The translations under genes and the position numbers were made by a program. From positions 42,416,097 to 42,440,167 of the forward strand of contig CM044519.1 in assembly GCA_024364805.1 (NCBI GenBank): a stretch of 24,071 nt of DNA, in the 5' to 3' direction. Below, piece by piece: positions 20,042 to 24,071 of the stretch. The DNA is from Euprymna scolopes (taxonomy: Eukaryota > Mollusca > Cephalopoda > Sepiida > Sepiolidae). The notes below the pieces were generated by a model. It had not been told where the DNA came from. It made no database searches and saw only the letters and a program-made list of their open reading frames with translations. How positions within the stretch are numbered: the stretch's first letter is position 1; every line of letters starts with the position of its first letter.

Positions 20042-20225
20042 GCTAGACTTTGAAATTTCCCCCAAGTTCCTGCTTCCCTGACTGTACTGGCATGTAGAAG
20101 TTCAAGTGTAATGTTAATAGGCACCTTGCTATTCAACTCCCTACATAATGCCCCTGTAGATATGATCCCAAGTAGTAGCTCATTACGTCTATGTTTCGTT
20201 TGGGGGTGAACAAGAGAAAAAAGAT
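20042..20225 (+). mobile_element. LINE 3' end fragment (same subfamily as 2301-3415)
   Basis: GCTAGACTTTGAAATT, CCTGCTTCCCTGACT, GTAGAAGTTCAAGTGTAATG and TGGGGGTGAAC align in order with the end of the copy at 2301 (GCTAGACTTTGGAATT, CCTGCTTCTCTGACT, GCAGAAGTTTAAATATAATG, TAGGGGTGAAC). The reading frame recalls RLWN and FKCNVNRHL at the end of ORF2. Only about 180 bp remain, ending in an A-rich tail. Confidence 0.75.
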
Positions 20226-20335
20226 GTTTGCAAAAAAGACTGAAGAAGAAAAATCCGAAATATTTGCAAAACAAAAATAGAACAGGGTAAAAAAGGGGAA
20301 AACACCGGTTGCAATGTGAGACAAAATTTATCTAG

Positions 20336-20362
20336 AAAAAAAAAAAAAAAAAAAAAAAAAAA
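20336..20362 (+). repeat. A27 tract
   Basis: An uninterrupted run of 27 A residues following ATCTAG. It lies about 110 bp beyond the end of the LINE fragment and may be an extended or separate poly(A) tail. Confidence 0.95.
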
Positions 20363-22126
20363 TATGATAGCTATTACAGAGCTGGAAAGTTTAAGACAAC
20401 AAATTATTCTTCTTTGTGAAGTTTAATAAATACGCCTACAAAGTAATGAGAGTGATCTCCCTTGTTTAGTGGAACTCTTCTGGAGTGCAAATTCTTAAAG
20501 TTCGTCGAGTTAAACCTATGTTTACATTTTTTTTCTTCACAAACATTTGAGAATTTCAAGTTTCTTTAAAAAAAATGAGACATCTGTGAAAATCGACATC
20601 GCAGAAAATATCCATGAGAGACTAATTTCGGATGATGTATTTAAAGAGCAAATTTAGCGCCAAGAGTTCTTAATTTTTTCAACATTTCTAAATATTGCCT
20701 CCTTTTCTTTACTGCGACCGCTGCTTCTATCAGTACTTAGATTATTAAGACAGTTGAAGACGGGCCGTGTTGTTCCAACCCACACTCTATATGGATTATC
20801 TACTTTATTTTCATTGATATTCGCCGTTTCTATTTCTTAGGCCACAGTTAAAAGAGAATATTTCCTTTTTGTTTTATTGGTGTTTATATAAGGGAGATAA
20901 CTCGAAATATTGTCCATGCATGACCAAATGATAACTATATTTATAAAAATTGATATAAACTATGCGAAGAAAATAATTGCTTTTGATAGTTTTTTTTTAA
21001 ATATTAATTTTAATTAAAGTATGGTTTAAGTCTTTTTGATTATGACGTCACTTGGACATATGTTAAATTAAAATAAATATTTAAGCGTGGTTAGAAAGTA
21101 TTTTTTACTCGGTTTAGTATTTTTACAGTTAAAACCTAGTTGGCGTTCTTAAAACTTTAGTGTTTTTAAAATACAGTTGATTGAAGATTATATACGTTTT
21201 AGTTTTTCGTAATGATATCATCTTGAACGGTTTTATATAAATTAATACGAAAGTTGGGTCCATTTCTCGCGTTTACAGCGCGGAGTCAAAACGCCCTCTT
21301 AATTTTACGCAATAGACACATTTTTTTTTGTACTGCTTATGGTTAACTAATTTGCATAATACATTTTAAAAAGGATATTTTATTAATTAACCGTTTTTTT
21401 TTTTTAAATATTACAAATACTTCTATTTCGCAGTGTTTTTTTTTAATTACTTCCTAAACAAATATTTAGCATTTTTTGTTTAAATTTTCCGCTCTTCAGA
21501 ACGACCGAATGATTTCTTTTTGTTTCGGTCACATTTAGAAGAAATACATTTGTATCGAAATTAGCAAAATATTAATCTAGCTATGTTAATAAATTAGAAA
21601 GATTGTGTTTCGTGTTTACAAAAAGTTATGAATGAAATGTTTGTTTTTTAAATCAATGTTTCAAATAGCGAACTTTGCGATGCCAATAAATATTTTCTAA
21701 AGTTTATTGTTATTAGTATGTTGGCCCTCACGAGGCCGCTTCTTAGTTTACTGCGAGTGATCTCCCTTGATTTGAGATCGGAACTCTTCAGTCACAGGCG
21801 GAAGAATTCTTCTCTTCGAACTCCGGATTTTTAACTTGACATTTCGAACTTTGTTTTTGTATCCATTTTTTTTTTTAAACTTTATTTTTTTCTCTCTTTT
21901 ATTATTATTATTATTATTTTATTAAAAAGAATATCTTTGTAAAATTTGATTAAAAAAATAATTTTCGCGGCTTTAAAAATTAACTTTTTCTTTCTTTTTT
22001 TTCTTTTCTTTTTTTTATAAATTCGCTTAAAAACTCAAACACTTGATATAAAAAATATATTTTTATATTTGACTGCATACTCAAAGCTGCTTGTTGTGCA
22101 CCTGCACCTTGTACGTGGAAAAGGGG
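20363..22126. other. Upstream flank of the second gene, no coding sequence
   Basis: Very AT-rich, with an ATT repeat near 21900 and long T runs. It holds three of the best copies of the AAGGGAGATMACTC motif (20450, 20890, 21755). No ORF on either strand resembles a protein. Confidence 0.55.
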
Positions 22127-22134
22127 TATTTAAG
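22127..22134 (+). promoter_or_regulatory. Possible TATA-like element
   Basis: TATTTAAG lies 90 bases before the proposed start codon in a locally GC-richer context. A transcription start around 22155 would be at the usual distance. This is inference from position alone. Confidence 0.25.
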
Positions 22135-22223
22135 TAAAGTTTTCTCGAGAAGAGACTCACAAAGGGACTCTATTGTCTAATTCAAGTTTCTTGACCGGTC
22201 AAGGGACGGAGATTAAAAGCAGC

Positions 22224-22399
22224 ATGTCTATCAACTGGTCAGACGATTCTTCTACGGCCGGCAAACGGTCCAAGATTATCCATAACGTCTCCACACCAGT
22301 GACGAATAATTGGGATATTGATGGAGGATTAGCGGCGGATTTCGACGGTTCCCTCTCTGGGCTCGGCTCAGAGTTGGGGACAGGCACCTACAACATGAG
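22224..22399 (+). CDS. First coding exon of an unidentified gene
   Basis: The exon encodes 58 complete residues, starting MSINWSDDSSTAGKRSKIIH and ending GSLSGLGSELGTGTYNM, then AG before the donor GTAAGT at 22400 (phase 2). I do not recognise the protein. The peptide is Ser-, Gly- and Asp-rich with one basic patch (GKRSK) and no hydrophobic segment, so a disordered N-terminus of a soluble, perhaps nuclear, protein is plausible. ATG at 22224 is the first in frame after the stop at 22131, with A at -3. GC content and balanced codons contrast with the AT-rich flanks. The remaining exons lie beyond the window. It could be a false exon, but the composition and donor argue for a real one. Confidence 0.7.
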
Positions 22400-22425
22400 G
22401 TAAGTTTACTTTTTTTTTGGGGGGG

Positions 22426-22811
22426 GGGGTATGTTTTACTGTCCACAATCCTTGAAAAAGTGGTAAAAAAAATCAAATACCAAAGGCAAGATAAGTTGCT
22501 CTTCTACCTAACTGGGTAGGCTTTTAGTGTTTTTACATAATGTAAAATGTTTATTCAGCTCGAAAAACAAGCGTTTTCAAAAGGATGCGCGATTGCGCGA
22601 CCGCAAGAAAAATGGCCTTATAACAAATACACTGTGGCCACTTTTTCTTGTAGTCGCGTACCCTTTGAAAACGCTTGTTTTTCGAGCCGATTAAACCTTT
22701 TAGTAAGTAAAAACACTAAAAACCTACTCAGTTGGGTACCTTACCTTTTATCATATTTTATTCTTTATTTTCTTACCACTTTTTAGGACTGTGGACAGTA
22801 AAACATACCCC
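22426..22811. repeat. Long foldback (MITE-like) next to a splice donor
   Basis: The left arm is 22426-22617, the right arm 22636-22811, with an 18-base loop. Both arms read, outward to inward, GGGGTATGTTTTACTGTCCA, then AAAGTGGTAA, then TTTTAGTGTTTTTAC, then GCTCGAAAAACAAGCGTTTT, then AAGAAAAA and GGCC. Identity is very high in these blocks and lower between them. TA flanks the TGTTTTACTG termini on both sides, which could be a target duplication, though the G/C run outside also pairs. It contains no coding sequence. Confidence 0.88.
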
Positions 22812-23242
22812 AGATGCTTTTATTTTCTATTTTACTTGTAATCCATGTTTTCTTTACTTTTGATAACGTTTTTTTTTCTTATTCACACCAAACAACCTAT
22901 AAACTTGGATATAAGTGCTACAGGAGACTGAAGGAATGAGCAGCGAGATGTCTGTTCACATTACATTTAAACTTGTGTATGTTGATACAATCAGTATAGC
23001 GGGGAGGGAGTTCCATCCGAGGGAAGAGTAGGTTTTCCGACATTTAGGGACCTGGAATTTTTGACATCCCTAACACAAAAATGCGAATAAAATAGACAAG
23101 ACTCGTAATTTCTCTTTTTTAAAGTGGTTTGTTTAATTTCTTTATGGAAATAAACTAATTTTTTTTTTTTTTAAATAATAGAAATATTTTTTTTAAAAAA
23201 CCGTGTTTACAAAGTGCCTGCGCGCGCTCATGCATGCAGTCA

Positions 23243-23273
<31 letters not shown>

Positions 23274-24071
23274 GTAATAAAATGAATTTAATTTTACGAG
23301 TTAACTTTTTGGTACTCCTGCAGATAGTGATCCATCCGTGCTGAAATAATAACGTTATTTAAAAAGCCATTCTTAACATGGGGAGGGGAGGGTGTTTTGT
23401 ACAATTGAATAAAAAAACGTATCATAAAACTTTAATTAAACTTGGAAATATGATTTAAAAAATAGCGCGGATCACTCTCTGCATTAGCACCAAATTCTTT
23501 TCAATTTAAAAATCTATCAAATTTTTTCTATTGGTTCAATTCTTACAATTTTTGCAGGTTTAATGTGAAATTTTATGCTCTTTCCAATAAACCGAATATA
23601 ATATTCTAGACAAACGTTTTTTTTTGTTTTTTTTGGTACTTGTACAGTTTAATCAAGACATCAAAAAAATATAAATATCGAAAAAAGTTGAAATTGTACG
23701 TATCCGTTAATGAAGTTCTCCGAAAAAAAAAAAATTCACTTAATTTCATCGAGTAGTTTTTGTTTTTTACATCGAAAAAACAATTTATGATACCGAGCAA
23801 AAGGTTCGATTTTTAGGAAGAATAGCTAGTATTAAAGATGGGGAGGGAGTGTCGGCGCTTTAAAGTTATCTCCCCGTGGCGTTTCTAAAATTCCAAACAA
23901 AAATTTTAAAAAATCCAAGATGTCTGCCTTCAACGTGCTGTCATAAAAACGTGTTTTTCTGCTGTAAAAAAAAAAACAAACTAATCGATCAAATTAAGCG
24001 AAATATTTTTCGGAGATCTTCAGTTCAAAATGGATGCGTACAATATAATCTTTTTTCGATATTTTCATTTT
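22812..24071. other. Intron of the second gene, no further exon seen
   Basis: AT-rich sequence with a T28 run at 23243-23270 and a possible copy of the AAGGGAG motif at 23863. No second exon with acceptor and continuing frame was recognised before the window ends. Confidence 0.5.
23243..23270. repeat. T28 tract
   Basis: An uninterrupted run of 28 T residues. Confidence 0.95.

Overview
The window looks like AT-rich, repeat-dense genomic DNA from a mollusc, most likely a cephalopod. The reasons are long introns with GT..AG junctions, Jockey-like LINE fragments, tRNA-like repeats, long simple-sequence tracts, and several copies of a 14-base motif (AAGGGAGATAACTC) that I associate, from memory only, with molluscan DNA. 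There is no sign of bacterial or viral gene organisation.

Only two host genes can be supported. The first is Mediator subunit 10 (MED10) on the + strand. Three coding exons lie at 1548-1631, 4294-4396 and 9720-9815, matching human residues about 42 to the C-terminus without gaps. The 5' exon or exons lie outside the window. The second is a first coding exon at 22224-22399 (+), encoding 58 residues of a protein I do not recognise. It ends in a strong splice donor, and the rest of that gene lies beyond the window.

Layout: 1-1547 is MED10 intron with a 160-bp duplication and a T-rich tandem repeat that runs into the exon's splice acceptor. 1632-4293 is an intron with a decayed LINE reverse transcriptase (2301-3415). 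4397-9719 is an intron with a second LINE fragment (4554-5384), a triplicated composite repeat with antisense tRNA-like heads (6690-8348) and a small foldback element (8390-8560). 9816-10110 holds the MED10 3' end and a 20-bp minisatellite. 10110-12596 is gene-free and includes a 192-bp tandem duplication. 12597-16730 is bounded by two directly repeated, LTR-like 565/604-bp sequences with no recognisable coding between them. 16731-18480 is an array of about 331-bp units interrupted by a deleted mariner transposon (17362-18274). 18960-19440 has 39-bp and 30-bp minisatellites. 19992-20362 has two long poly(A) tracts flanking a third LINE 3' end. 20363-22126 is the upstream flank of the second gene. 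22426-22811 is a near-perfect foldback starting 27 bases after that gene's splice donor.

No multi-gene system is visible. The points most worth a second look are the recurrent 14-base motif, the foldback next to the splice donor, the tRNA-headed composite repeat, and the repeat-derived splice acceptor in MED10.
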